Positions 36,939-47,844 of a stretch of 64,000 nucleotides of DNA are shown piece after piece. Below the pieces are notes generated by a model that saw nothing but the letters and a program-made list of their open reading frames with translations, made no database searches and was not told the origin of the DNA. Origin of the DNA: Whalleya microplaca (taxonomy: Eukaryota; Ascomycota; Sordariomycetes; Xylariales; Xylariaceae); the NCBI GenBank assembly GCA_022497155.1, contig MU385774.1, forward strand, positions 124,001-188,000. The letters run 5' to 3'. Position 1 is the stretch's first letter; the number at the start of each line of letters is the position of its first letter. Position numbers and translations under genes: made by a program.

Positions 36939-38551
36939 TGGGTTCGTGGGTGGTAGGCAAGCGAGTAGCTGAGGGTGAGGAAGGAGATGGGGATGAGACG
37001 CGGGTTTCTGTGGTCGTGGCGGCTCCTTTATACCCCTTTCGTTCTGCAGAGATAGCCGTAATTGAGAAGTCAATATCAGCGTGCCGTATAGTAGTGGCGA
37101 GCATTCGTGAATGAAAGGTCTTCACCACGTCTTCAGTATCAAAGTGATACGATGCATATCCGTTTGTTGTTCTAAAGCTCAAATCTAGGTGTATCTAAAG
37201 CCCTTGGGGATACCCTATATTAAAATACAACATGTTGGCCGCCGAGCCCCCTATATTTTAATATTTAGGTACTGGTAGCTTAAATTGTATTACGGTTAGT
37301 ATAACTAGAATCGTTGACTAGGACTTGGGATTAGATACAAATGTTACGATATATCAACTACGGAAAAGCAGACCTATTCTCTACCCGTAGCTCTAGCCGA
37401 GCATATGGTATATTTCGATGGGACCGGCAAGCAATATTAACCGAACCAGATGATCCTCTCTATCATCACTCGTGCATCCTATTCAATGCCTTATGTTAAA
37501 CAGTTTTTTTAATAAAGGTTTACTGAAGGTCAATAACTATGTAGTCGATTCGAGCACTGTATCTCCTAGCGTACTAACAAATAGCAAGCCCCAAATCAAC
37601 CTGTTCCAGCCTCGACAAGTGTTGTTGATCTTTACTCGAAATTTATACTATACCTGCATGTGATGTAGTAGTATGTTGGGTCTGCGTTACTTGTGGCTGA
37701 GACGACACATGGCTGCATGGCGCTAGTTGATGCTGACAATAGGTTGCTGATAGGTCAGGTCTCCTTCTTGCGGGTGTGGGGCTTGCTATTCAATACTACC
37801 TCATATGTACTGAGACAGGCATATTCCAACAGACAGAATCTACGGACATAGCATTTGTCATGGCTTTATTGGTTGTATCATCATAAGTATGACAAATGAT
37901 GGTGGAAAGCAATCTGTGTTTTTGCAAACAAGATCATGTGCAGACTCGGTTCAATCCGTCATCCTATTGCAGAAACCTATTTACCGGTAAATGTCTAGGG
38001 AGTATAATAATAATTGTGAGTTTGGTAGTAATTCCGAGATGATATGTAAAACCGGATGCTTATATAGATAGCGCAACAGTAGCAATGCCGAATTTTGTTC
38101 CTTGTGAGACAGCACCTGGGATGTATTCTAGATATCGTTCTAGATAGGTACTTACGGTATCGGCTCATGAAGATCAGTTGTTGGTTCACGGTTGTTTGTA
38201 TGAAACATAGACTTGAATGGTCGCAGGATTTACTTTGAGCGTGCAAGCTGATAGGGTAGCTCAGGGGCTTTCTATGCAAGTCCTTTGCAAAGCCTCCTAT
38301 GATCCACCCAGGCAGTCCGGCTGCCAGGCTCAGTCATGTGGTGCACCGTGGAGGCTGCCTCCGAAATATCTCGGGAGGGGTTATGAGCCCAGTTATTCTC
38401 AACCCGTTGCATCACAAATGATTTTGCTGCCCAACGCGTCGATACAGCATCCCACGCTGTACTCGTGCCATCCTCTCCGCTTCTGATATAGATCGAAGCC
38501 CATAAACCTGTATGAGCACTATACTAAAACCTGACCATCTTCACGTCAGCT
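36939..38551. other. AT-rich intergenic region
   Basis: No gene supported. Short ORFs only; no RNA gene or repeat recognised. Confidence 0.5.
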
Positions 38552-41353
38552 ATGGACCCCTTCACCCTTTCTGTTAGCATCGCAGGCTTGGCTAGCCTGT
38601 CTATCGAGCTGATAAAGTTGACAAAGAAATATGTCGATGGGGTTGGCTCAAGTGGTCGCGAAGAGGTTGAGTTCCTTCACGTTCAACTTGAAGCTTTGCG
38701 AGACCCACTGGAAGAACTTGCCGTTGTCTTGCGTTCTGATGCCATTTGCTCGTCAACCTTCTCCAGCAATTCTGGGCTGTATATAGCTCAGCAGCATTGC
38801 ATGAGGCAGCTTCAGAGCTTGCTCGGCAAGCTGCAAGACGAGCCTAAGAGCGCACTTAACGGGACGCAAGAAAGTAATAGACCAGATAAAAACCTGCAGT
38901 CTCGAACACGCAGCTTCTTCAAACAGCTCACCTGGCCATTCAAGAGTGATGAAATAAAGGCCATTTGTGTTTCTTTGCAGCAGTGTGTCCAGACCTTCAA
39001 TTTTGCCCCTTAATATTGAAAACTGGTACGGAATCGTCTTCTTTGTCACAAAGAAAGCCCCCTCAGGTATTATTTTCAATCTTCTTCTACTAACAGGTAA
39101 CTAGCAAAGTTCTGTCACAGTCACATAACGAGGTGATGGTGGCACTACAGAGACAAGAACATAATATAAAGGCACTGTCCGAATCGATACCGGAGAACAT
39201 AGATGACGTCCTACAACAAATCCAGGGAACTAGGGAACTTATTTCGATAAATACATCCACTCTTGATTCTATGTCTTCAAAGCTCAACGAACTTCAGATC
39301 AAATCTGATAGTAAGTCACTTTATCATTGAGATAATTGGTCCTGTTTCTCACATCCCATAGTTACTTATTTCAAAGAATTGCTGCAATGGGTCTCGCCTG
39401 GAGGATTTCAACAGAGACATGAAGCCATGAGAGCCCTCCGGGTGGAAGGAACAAATCTGAATCTGCTCTGTGACAAGAAAATAAAATCGTGGATTTCGGC
39501 AATTTCAAAAAGGCGTCAAGTCTGCTGTTTTGGGAAACCCGGGGCTGGGAAGTCTGTCTTCTGGTAAGCTACAAACCATGTATATTTCCTACTACTTTAT
39601 TTTAGAGTGGTGCCTGACATTTTGCTTAGAACGTCCGGCCCTGATCCTCGTGCTAATATGCTTTAGCTCGGCAATGATAGATCACCTGCGTTACACTCAC
39701 GAGCAACACACTGAGATTCTGGTTTGTAGCATTTACTTCGAATATCAATGTAGGAAAGAACAAACTATCGAACATGTCATTCGATCAATTCTCAGACAGG
39801 CTTTGGAGAAAGCTAGAGGTGTCCCGGATGGTGTAGCTAGAGCTTACCAAGACGGTGGACAGGGTCTTAAGCTTGAAGAAATTCTCGACTTAGTTGAACA
39901 GACTCTTGGCCTGTTCAAGGAGACTTTCATGTGTTTTGATGCACTCGACGAATGCAATGACATGACTCAATTGCTCAGAGTTCTCTGTCGTTTTCCAACT
40001 ACGAGGGTTTTCGTCACCGGGAGGTGTCGCATAAGAGACCACGTCCGTCGAGCTTACCCCAAACCAATCTTACGCCGAATCAAGGCGCATAAAGACGACA
40101 TAAGGCTATTTCTAGTTAATCAGCTCGAGAAAGATTCGTGGCAGAGACCGGGATTGATGAGACAGGAGCTGAGAGATGAAATACTGCAAAAGCTAGTAGA
40201 CACTGCAAATGGCCTGTAAGTGATCCCTTTGATCCTGCGAGATCCACGTACTAAGTAGACCAATATCAGATTCCTTCTTCCAGCTCTACACATTACCAAC
40301 ATCCTAAGCGAGAACACAATCAAAAAGCGCAAGAAGGCGCTTTCAACGCTTTCAGATTGCCTGGAAGGCGCTTACGATGCAACTATGAATAGAATCAAGG
40401 CGCAAAACAAAGCAGACGCTGAACAAGCGTTAGATATCCTCGCATGGGTCTATTATGCGCAACAGCCACTCTCAGTTACTGAGCTTCGACATGCACTTGC
40501 TATCGAGATAGGCAGCGAGGAGTTCGATGAAGATGATCTTCCATCAACGTCGTTCATCTCGAGTTGTCTAGGCTTAGTTGAATGCGACCGATCCCAAGGC
40601 CAAGTCAAGCTTGTGCATTTTACGCATTTTACGCTCTATGAATACTTTCATAAAGTTGCAAAGGATGTACTCGGTATCGGACATGATATCCTAGCTCAAA
40701 AGTGCCTGACATATTTGTCGTACGAAGAAACAGCGGTGCCATTGCAGGGAGCATGGGAAGGAGGTGATGTAAGACATGACTCTGAACCGCACGGCTCTTT
40801 AGAGTTAAATGATGATACCCATGGCGCTGTGGTAAATTTCAACTGGGAAAGCCACTTGGCGGCATTGAATGAGGAATACCCGTTCTTTATTTACGCTTCA
40901 ACCCAGTGGGGCAATCATGCCCGGGGCGCAGGAGTACCAAGTCAGAAATTAATCGATCTCGCCTTGGAATACCTTCTAATGGATGACTCTAACCTCGAGC
41001 CGAGCATTGCTAATTTCTTGCTGTATACGGACATCTTATATTGCCCTTCCCAAGATTGTGACCGGTGCCTTCAGAGGGCACCGTCGGTCTCTTGGGTTGC
41101 ACCAAGACTTCATATAGTGGCCTTCTTTGGACTCCGCACAATCTGGAGCGTCGTGCGAAAACAATTGCCTGACCTTGATCCGTGTGCTTTGGATGGACGC
41201 GGAATGTCAGCGCTTATCTACGCGTGCTTCAGCGAGGATGATGACATGATGGGCCTATTTCAGCACGAAGTTTATGGAGACTGGTCTTATATCAAATTTA
41301 GAATGACTGTGTGTAACATGGCCGTTACAAAAACAAGTCTCGAATTTATATAA
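38552..41353 (+). CDS. NLR/STAND protein: Helo-like N-terminal domain plus NACHT (frame-disrupted, C-terminally short)
   Basis: Likely exons: 38552-39025, 39105-39310, 39362-39563, 39667-40215, 40270-41353. Fungal NLRs sense non-self or damage and trigger cell death or defence through the N-terminal domain. Visible: an N-terminal segment of the Helo-like/fungal STAND type (MDPFTLSVSIAGLASLSIEL); a polar coiled region; the NACHT Walker A GKPGAGKS at 39532-39555, its Ser being followed by VF and a splice; Walker B-like CFDALDEC; FVTGR; a winged-helix part LAWVYYAQQPLSVTELRHAL; and LVHFTHFTLYEYF. Only one weak ankyrin-like unit follows (LDGRGMSALIYACFSEDD) where members usually carry long repeat arrays. 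A GCCCC run at 39005-39009 has one base too many: read as is, translation stops at 39011 (153 aa, N-terminal domain only). Without that base the exons give 837 aa. Pseudogene or sequencing slip. Confidence 0.75.
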
Positions 41354-41581
41354 CAGAAGGCATAGGAGAGTGAATTACGTAGATTGATCGCTGGCTAGCT
41401 AAAAGAGAGTCTATCTAAGGGTCGGCGACCTAGAGTCTTATATATTCCTGAATAGCCTCCTTGGGTTGATGCAACTTGGCAATCCAGATCTTGGCAATAT
41501 TCGCGTGACTAGTGCGGGGGTAAGAGGTTGGAATGAATGGTTAGGTTGTAACAGTGTGTAATGATCATTTAGGTGCTGCCG

Positions 41582-41901
41582 TGTAACAAGGCCTGTAATA
41601 GGGCTTTGAATAGATCAATTCTAGCTAACAGTTTCTCTATGGCCTCTAGGGTGCTGGCTGGTCTAAATCTAATGGGAGGCGATAGGTCCTTATATAGACC
41701 TTCTTCAATAGTACGTGTTCCTGATACGTATCTTGTCTGTTGCCGACGTAGCTATCGCTAGGTTGCCATGCCTTTTATTAGATAGTTATATATTCTAACA
41801 GTCTCGAATCACAGCCAACAGCATTCAATATGTATACTCCTGCAGCATCCCTGCATCTTATATAGCTTCTAATAGGTCTTGGTTCTAACCCCCGTGTAAC
41901 A
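41582..41901. mobile_element. solo LTR (320 bp) with 5-bp target duplication
   Basis: Begins TGTAACAAGG and ends CGTGTAACA, so it has the TG...CA ends of an LTR. It is flanked by TGCCG (41577-41581) and TGTCG (41902-41906), a 5-bp target duplication with one C-to-T difference. Removing it joins two halves of a sequence that is continuous near 60.76 kb, which shows directly that it inserted into an existing repeat. It has no coding capacity; a short ORF inside is accidental. An LTR retrotransposon that lost its body by recombination between its two LTRs explains this. Confidence 0.75.
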
Positions 41902-41995
41902 TGTCGTGATCACTCTTGTTGTCAAAGTAGAATTGTGTGAAGGTTTAAGATCTAAAGGATCTGTAACAACTTAGAGGATCTTCTTTAAGCAGTGG

Positions 41996-42026
41996 GGATC
42001 TCGGAGCAATTGTTGCTCTGAGATCC
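41996..42026. repeat. inverted repeat, 14-bp arms with 3-nt loop
   Basis: Arms GGATCTCGGAGCAA and TTGCTCTGAGATCC pair with one mismatch around TTG. Pairing continues imperfectly outward (TTAAGC at 41985 region against GCTTAA near 42030), so a longer hairpin can form. Confidence 0.8.
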
Positions 42027-42573
42027 ATTGGCTTAAGGCACTATGAATAATAGGTACCCCTATTGTCGTGATATTATTTGTTACGGGTGCGTCGCCGCTA
42101 GCTTGTGGAAGAGAAAAGAGGCTTAAAGGCTTGTTTTCCTCTAGAACGAAGCTATCGCCGGCACTGGTGGAAATTACTTGTGTCTGCATGAAGTCAGACG
42201 TCTTAGATGTTCTGACTAGCTGGGGTGAAGCGTGCATGGTCGGGGACTTAGGCACGGCTTGGTTTCAGGCTCATGGTGCAGGAGATTACAGATAAGGGGT
42301 TGCGGTTCATTGGGGAGGAGGAGCTAGATCTGAGGATACTCCGCTGGTAGAAACAGTAGGATGAGAAATCTCAATGAAAGAAATGCATTATAATGAGAGT
42401 CACGTCATCGTCTATTTACTTTGATGAACTATGGTATAAAACAGGGGACTTGTAGTCGAATATTGCTTTGATACCTAAGAGTGCTTAGTAATAAATACTG
42501 GCCGGACTTTGGAATATAATGCGTCTAAGACACTTACGCATAACAATGTTGAGCCAATCAGCAATCTAAAATA

Positions 42574-42655
42574 GGCGCAGTGGCAGAGTGGTCTAATGCG
42601 CAAGACTAGAAATCTTGTTCCTTCGGGAGCGTCTGTTCGAATCAGGCCTGCGTCG
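42574..42655 (+). tRNA. tRNA-Ser(AGA)
   Basis: The 82-nt sequence folds as a class II tRNA. A 7-bp acceptor stem pairs GGCGCAG with CTGCGTC (one G-U), with discriminator G. The anticodon stem CAAGA/TCTTG encloses the loop CTAGAAA, giving anticodon AGA (read as IGA, decoding UCU/UCC/UCA). The long variable arm TTCC-TTCG-GGAG is typical of Ser. The T arm is GTCTG-TTCGAAT-CAGGC. A-box-like TGGCAGAGTGG and B-box GTTCGAATC are present. No intron. Confidence 0.95.
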
Positions 42656-42657
42656 TA

Positions 42658-42665
42658 TTTTTTTT
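42658..42665 (+). terminator. RNA polymerase III terminator (T8)
   Basis: A run of eight T residues starts 3 nt after the tRNA-Ser 3' end, the usual Pol III stop signal. Confidence 0.85.
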
Positions 42666-43310
42666 CTGTTCGTGGAGAAATGCGGAGTGAGTGCGGGGCT
42701 ACTATATAGCTAGGCGCCTTTATGGGAATGGCTTATATATATCTGAACACTCTCATTTCAATGATATTCAATTTTACTGTATGTTTATTGTAGGGAACTT
42801 CTGAGAAATGGCCCCAATATAAAGAAAGAGAATTTTGGTCGCTAAACAGTGATATTCCCCTAAAGCAAGGCTCCAATACCTCCGTCTATAAGCGAGAGTA
42901 TATGAAATTATATTAGTATTCAATTGAGAAATCAATTCATTTAGTGATGCTGTCAAGTATGAAGGCGCTCAAATCTGATGTCTTCCATATCAACACTTCC
43001 GGCTTCAAGTTTCCTTGACTATACTTAGACTACAGACTCGATTGTATCAGTCAACCAAGAATGTGCATTCACATTCAAGTCAACGAACCATGACTACCTA
43101 GCGCCAAGACGATGAATTCGACCAAGTCCAAGAACAACCTGTCAATAGAGGGTCATGCGGTTGACAGGGTCTGATACCTGATGGCCCCACGTCAATAGCA
43201 ACTGGCGCCTCCATCAATGATATATCAACCAGTAGGGTATTTAGAACAGCATGAACGACTTCGATATTCTTTACACTTGTTCGGGCATCCTCCTTATCCA
43301 TGCCCCGACC

Positions 43311-44448
43311 TTAGAAAATGACATCATCGTCCTCGCCCTCGGCTAGGATGTCGGCCGGTGCCGAATTGTCGTCGGGCTGGACATTCTCTTGGTCTTCTTT
43401 CGCCTCCTTCCTCGCCTTCATCTCGGCGTCTGCGGCGGCGGTGTCCCGTTGCTTCTTGTTGGCTACCTTCTTCAATCGGTAGAACTCTTCTCTGTCTAGC
43501 TCGTCGAGCTCTGAGTTGATATCTGGTTTCGCTGTCAGCTCCCGCCGTGATTTGCCAAGGTGGGCGAACTTACACTTGATGGTGTTTTCTGTTCTAGGAA
43601 TGATGACATGTTCGCTGTCAGAGGTTAGCTTACGCCTGAGAGGACGTGTAGCAGGGTGAAATACATAGCGTTTACTGTAGTGACATGTGATTAGCTTAGA
43701 CCTCAACAATAATTCGTGCTGAACTCTTACCTCTGCGATTGACCACCTTGATGACCTCGTCCAGAATCACGAAGGCAGTCTGGAGACTCGCAAGCTCCAC
43801 CAGCGTCTCTACAGCCCGGGCATACGTCTCCCTACACCTCTGTACTTGCTGACCACCCTTACCCAGACCCGTGAGGCCGAAATCGTTGTTGCCCTCGGTC
43901 AGGTAGCTCTCGAAAGCGGGCAGGAAGACACCGGACACGTTCTCTTGCTTCGTGCGCAATCGGAAGCGGGCTGATCTGGCGGACTCTTGCACTTGGTACC
44001 CGATGTCTCCCCCCACGGCGTAGGTGACCTCGGCCAGGGAGAAGGCGGCGATCTGCATGACCCGTCCCATCTTGCGCTTCGCCTCGTCTATTCGTCGCGT
44101 GATCTCTGCGTCGCTGTTAATATCGGGCGCTGCTATACGGCCACTGCAATGGGTGGAATACCTCGGAAACGTCTGATGATCTCATGTGTCAGCAGGGTGT
44201 ATGTAGTATGCATGATAAAATATAAAGTCCATAGGAGAGGTAGACAAGCTGGACGTACTTGGTCAGGGCCTCACTCTTGCGCTTCAGCAGACTGTGGCCG
44301 GTCTCAGCTCCCTTTAGCTTCGCTTTCATGATACCCAACGACTGTCGCGTCGGGAAGACGGCCTCTCGGTCCTGGGAGCTGTGTTAGTGAGATACGGAAG
44401 CGTAACGCTTGGCCGCAGACAGCTGTGACATACGGCAGCTCCAGACAT
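43311..44448 (-). CDS. VMA8: V-type ATPase subunit D
   Basis: Seven exons: 44448-44434, 44371-44259, 44172-44162, 44105-43731, 43674-43665, 43614-43574, 43522-43311, giving 777 nt (258 aa), the normal family length. Subunit D is the coiled-coil central-stalk shaft that couples ATP hydrolysis in V1 to proton pumping at the vacuole. Visible: N-terminal REAVFPTRQSLGIMKAKLKG, then TGHSLLKRKSEALTKRFREI formed across the first 11-nt micro-exon; RIDEAKRKMGRVMQIAAFSL; LVELASLQTAFVILDEVIK; and VNAIEHVIIPRTENTIKYI, formed across a 10-nt micro-exon and the next splice. The acidic C-terminus ends EGEDDDVIF. All phases fit, and each micro-exon has its own AG and GT. The gene is head-to-head with SYF1, 740 bp apart. 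Confidence 0.95.
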
Positions 44449-45188
44449 GATGAATAGCTACACTTCGGTGCGCTTTTGTATATGAGGAATCGGAAAGCTA
44501 CAAGAATGCAATGATGTAGAGATCAATTTGAGGAAGGAGATTAAGAATGTCGCTGTGAGGTAGCTAGAGGTCGTTGTCGTTGCTGGAATCGGTCTTGGGA
44601 TGATGCTGGGAAGTTCGAGTTACAGAGAGTCCCGCCTGGCAGGCCTGGGATATGGTACGTACTACCTGGTTAGCGGACATGGATCCATTGCGGGCAGCTT
44701 CAGCTCCCTATGTACCTAGGTACCTGTGCACAGACATCATGATAATGCTCTATAAATGAATACTACCGAATACCCGATGGTGGCATAGACTATATCTAGA
44801 TATGCAATAAGAAGATATATACAGCTAAGATGATGTAAATGTTGACTCGGACATCATCCAATGGTGGGACAGCCATGCTTGCTCACTCAATGCTGCCATG
44901 GTTCTATTATGGTTCTATGGTTCTAGCACCCCCAAAAAATTCCGACCCAAAATTCCCTAGGCTAACGAACAATAAAACCGTCGCGGTCACGATTCACCCG
45001 GCCACGATTTCACCTCTCTCTCTCGTTGGAAACGACTTGACGTTGCGTCCGGCTTTCCTCTCTCCTCACTAACAACAATGTCCTGACTCCTCCCCCGACC
45101 GCATCGTCTGTCCACCGGCAGAACTGGCAGAGAGCTCATCTGCGAAGGATCGCGCACGACCTCCATCGCCGGGTATCGACCCCCCAAA
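44449..45188. promoter_or_regulatory. divergent promoter region between VMA8 and SYF1
   Basis: 740 bp between the two start codons, with both genes pointing outward. It contains a 12-bp perfect palindrome GTACCTAGGTAC at 44712-44723 and a short direct repeat of ATGGTTCTAT near 44898-44920. No TATA box is evident; specific regulatory sites cannot be assigned. Confidence 0.55.
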
Positions 45189-47844
45189 ATGCCCCCCAAT
45201 GGCTTGACGAACGGCTCCCGGCCTGCCCGACAGCCAGACCTTCACCTCGTCGTGAGTGCTCTGCTCCCTCTGTTCACCCTACTACCGGATCCACGTGTCG
45301 CTTGGCTAACCCATCACCGCAGTCCGACGAGGATGCCGTCTACGAACAGGATATCCTGAGGGACCCGGGCAGCACCAAGCCGTGGCTGGCATATGCCGAC
45401 TTCAAGTTCCGCCATGGCACCATACACGAGCAGGCCTTCGTCCTCGAACGGGCTTGCCAGCAGCTGCCGAGATCGTATAAGCTCTGGAAATTGGTAAATA
45501 GCCATCCATCGCATTGATGGATTCACTCATTCATGCATTCGTCCACTGTACTACTGATGCTAACAATGGACGACAGTACTTGCGGTTTCGAACGAAACAT
45601 GTCTCGAAATTGAATGCCGCCGTCTTTGCCTCCGAGTACAAGAAGGTCAACGCTCTGTTCGAACGCGCGCTGATCTTGCTCAACAAAATGCCGAGGATAT
45701 GGGAGATGTACCTCAAGCTCTTGCTGCAGCAGCCTCTCGTCACCCTGACCCGACGCACCTTCGACCGCGCCCTCCGAGCCCTCCCTATCACGCAACACAA
45801 CAGGATATGGTCTCTGTACCGACCCTTCGCCAACTCCGCTTCTGGGGAGACTGCCGTGAAGATCTGGAGACGGTACATGCAGGTCCATCCGGAAGATGCG
45901 GAAGACTTCATTGAGTTGCTGACTCAAGTCGGACTGTACACTGAGGCCGTCAAGAAATACATCGATATTCTCAACAACCCTCGCTTTAATAGCAAATACA
46001 GCAAAGGGCACTACGAGCTATGGAGCGAGATGGTCGACATGCTGGTTGATCACGCAACCGAAATTGAAACGGGCCACGAAAGTGGTATCGACGTGGAGCG
46101 GATCATCCGCAGCGGAATTGACCGATTTGCTGATCAGAGGGGCAAGCTCTGGTGTGGTCTGGCTACCTACTGGGTCCGGAGAGGGAGCTTCGAACGCTCG
46201 AGGGATATCTTCGAGGAGGGCATAACCACCGTCATGACTGTTCGAGATTTCACGCTCATCTTCGACACGTATGCCGAATTCGAGGAATCGATCATTGGCG
46301 CGCTGATGGAACTTGCGTCCAAGCGAACCGAAGAGGGTAAAGTTGACGAAGATGCCGACTTCGATCTAGACATCCGCATGATGCGGTTCGAACAGCTCAT
46401 GGACCGAAGACCGTTCCTGCTGAATGATGTCTTACTCAGGCAGAACCCGAACTCGGTCTCGGAATGGGAGAAACGCGTGGCGCTTTGGGGAGACAACAAC
46501 CAGGAGGTTGTTCAGACGTACACAGATGCCATTGCTGCCATCCAACCAAAGAAGGCAGTTGGCCCTTTCCACCAATTATGGGCGAATTATGCCAGGTTTT
46601 ATGAAAAAGGAGGCGACATACGAAATGCCAGGATTATCATGGAGAAGGCCGTCAAGGTCCCATTCAAATCAGTTGCTGAACTGGCTGACATGTGGATCGA
46701 GTGGGCAGAGTTGGAGCTTCGCAATGAGAACTTCGATGAAGCCGTCAAGATCATGGCGAAAGCCGTACAGGCTCCGAAGAGATCAACAGTCGACTATTTC
46801 GACGAGACGCTCTCGCCACAACAAAGAGTACACAAGAGTTGGAAATTATGGAGTTTCTACGTCGATCTCGTGGAAAGTGTTAGTACCATAGAGGAGACGA
46901 AGAAGGTCTACGAAAGGATATTTGAGCTCCGGATTGCTACGCCGCAAACCGTCGTCAACTACGCCAACCTTATGGAGGAGAACAAATATTACGAGGAGTC
47001 CTTCAAGGTCTACGAAAGGGGGCTCGACCTCTTCAGTTACCCAGTTGCTTTCGAGCTCTGGAACCTCTACCTAATTAAAGCAGTCGATCGAAAGATTGAC
47101 ATAGAACGACTGCGAGATCTATTCGAGCAAGCGGTGGAGGATTGCCCACCCAAATTTGCCAAGGTGCTGTATCTCATGTACGGCAATCTCGAAGAGGAAA
47201 GAGGCCTTGCCAGGCACGCGATGCGCATATACGAGCGGGCGACGCGGGCGGTGTCGGACGAGGACCGGGCGGACATGTTCAACTTCTACATCACGAAGTC
47301 GGCGTCGAACTTCGGGCTGCCGTCGACGCGGCCGATCTACGAGCGGGCGATCGCGGCGCTGCCGGACGAGGAGGCGCGCGACATGTGCCTCAAGTTCGCG
47401 GACATGGAGAAGCGGCTGGGCGAGATCGACCGCGCGCGCGCCATCTACGGGCACGCGTCGCAGTTCTGCGACCCGCGCACCAACCCGGCCTTCTGGTCCA
47501 AGTGGGAGCAGTTCGAGGTCCAGCACGGCAACGAGGACACCTACAAGGAGATGCTCCGCATCAAGCGCTCCGTCCAGGCCCAGTACAACACCGACGTCAA
47601 CTTCATCGCCTCCCAGGCCATCGCGCGCACCCAGCAGGCGCGCGCAGCCGAGTCCACCGCCGCCAATGGAGCGGATGCGGATGTCGCCGACGCCATGGAG
47701 CAGCTGGAACGCCAGGCCCGTGCCCCGGCGGGCTTCGTCGCCTCGAGCACTGGCATCGCAGGAACAGTGTCTGCTGCTACTAAGGAACCGCCCTCCGCCG
47801 CCAATCCGGACGCGATCGATATTGACGGCATGGATGACGACTAA
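45189..47844 (+). CDS. SYF1: pre-mRNA-splicing factor SYF1 (XAB2), HAT-repeat protein
   Basis: Three exons: 45189-45251, 45323-45493, 45577-47844, giving 2502 nt (833 aa). SYF1 is a scaffold of the Prp19-associated (NineTeen) complex required for spliceosome activation. Visible: after a short N-terminus, DEDAVYEQDILRDPGSTKPW begins the array of HAT (half-a-TPR) repeats that fills most of the protein, with the usual W...Y/F...E/A pattern: MPRIWEMYLKLL, KIWRRYMQVHPED, KLWCGLATYWVRRG, PFHQLWANYARFYE, ELADMWIEWAELE, FWSKWEQFEVQHGN. A less ordered Ala-rich segment with VNFIASQAIA follows, ending DIDGMDDD. Phase is zero at both introns. The exon 3 end (about 47220-47720) is very GC-rich and opens long antisense ORFs that are shadows. 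Confidence 0.96.

Larger units (their letters stand above)
41547..42073 (-). repeat. older LTR-like repeat copy, interrupted by a solo LTR
   Basis: Its two parts (41547-41581 and 41902-42073) match, in reverse orientation and in order, the repeat at about 60709-60832: a block reading aatgatcatttaggtgctgccg, then tgatcactct, then aattgtgt, then gatctaa-ggatc, and finally cccctatt-tcgtga. The copy starts TGTAACA and ends in GTGATA where the other copy implies GTGACA, so a TG...CA LTR is plausible. No flanking duplication remains. It also carries an extra inverted repeat (41996-42026) absent from the 60.7 kb copy. Confidence 0.6.
41354..43310. other. repeat-rich region carrying the tRNA-Ser gene
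   Basis: Between the NLR and VMA8 genes. It holds the LTR-derived repeats at 41547-42073 and the tRNA at 42574, all listed separately. A further 12-bp match to the solo LTR start (TGTAACATGGCC) occurs at 41312-41323, inside the last codons of the NLR. No protein gene supported in 42666-43310. Confidence 0.5.

Noticed and set aside
36049..37073. Long minus-strand ORFs over the snRNP gene
   Set aside because: Shadows caused by high third-position G/C in the real plus-strand exons.
41573..41761. 62-codon ORF
   Set aside because: Lies inside the solo LTR and its upstream target; not coding.
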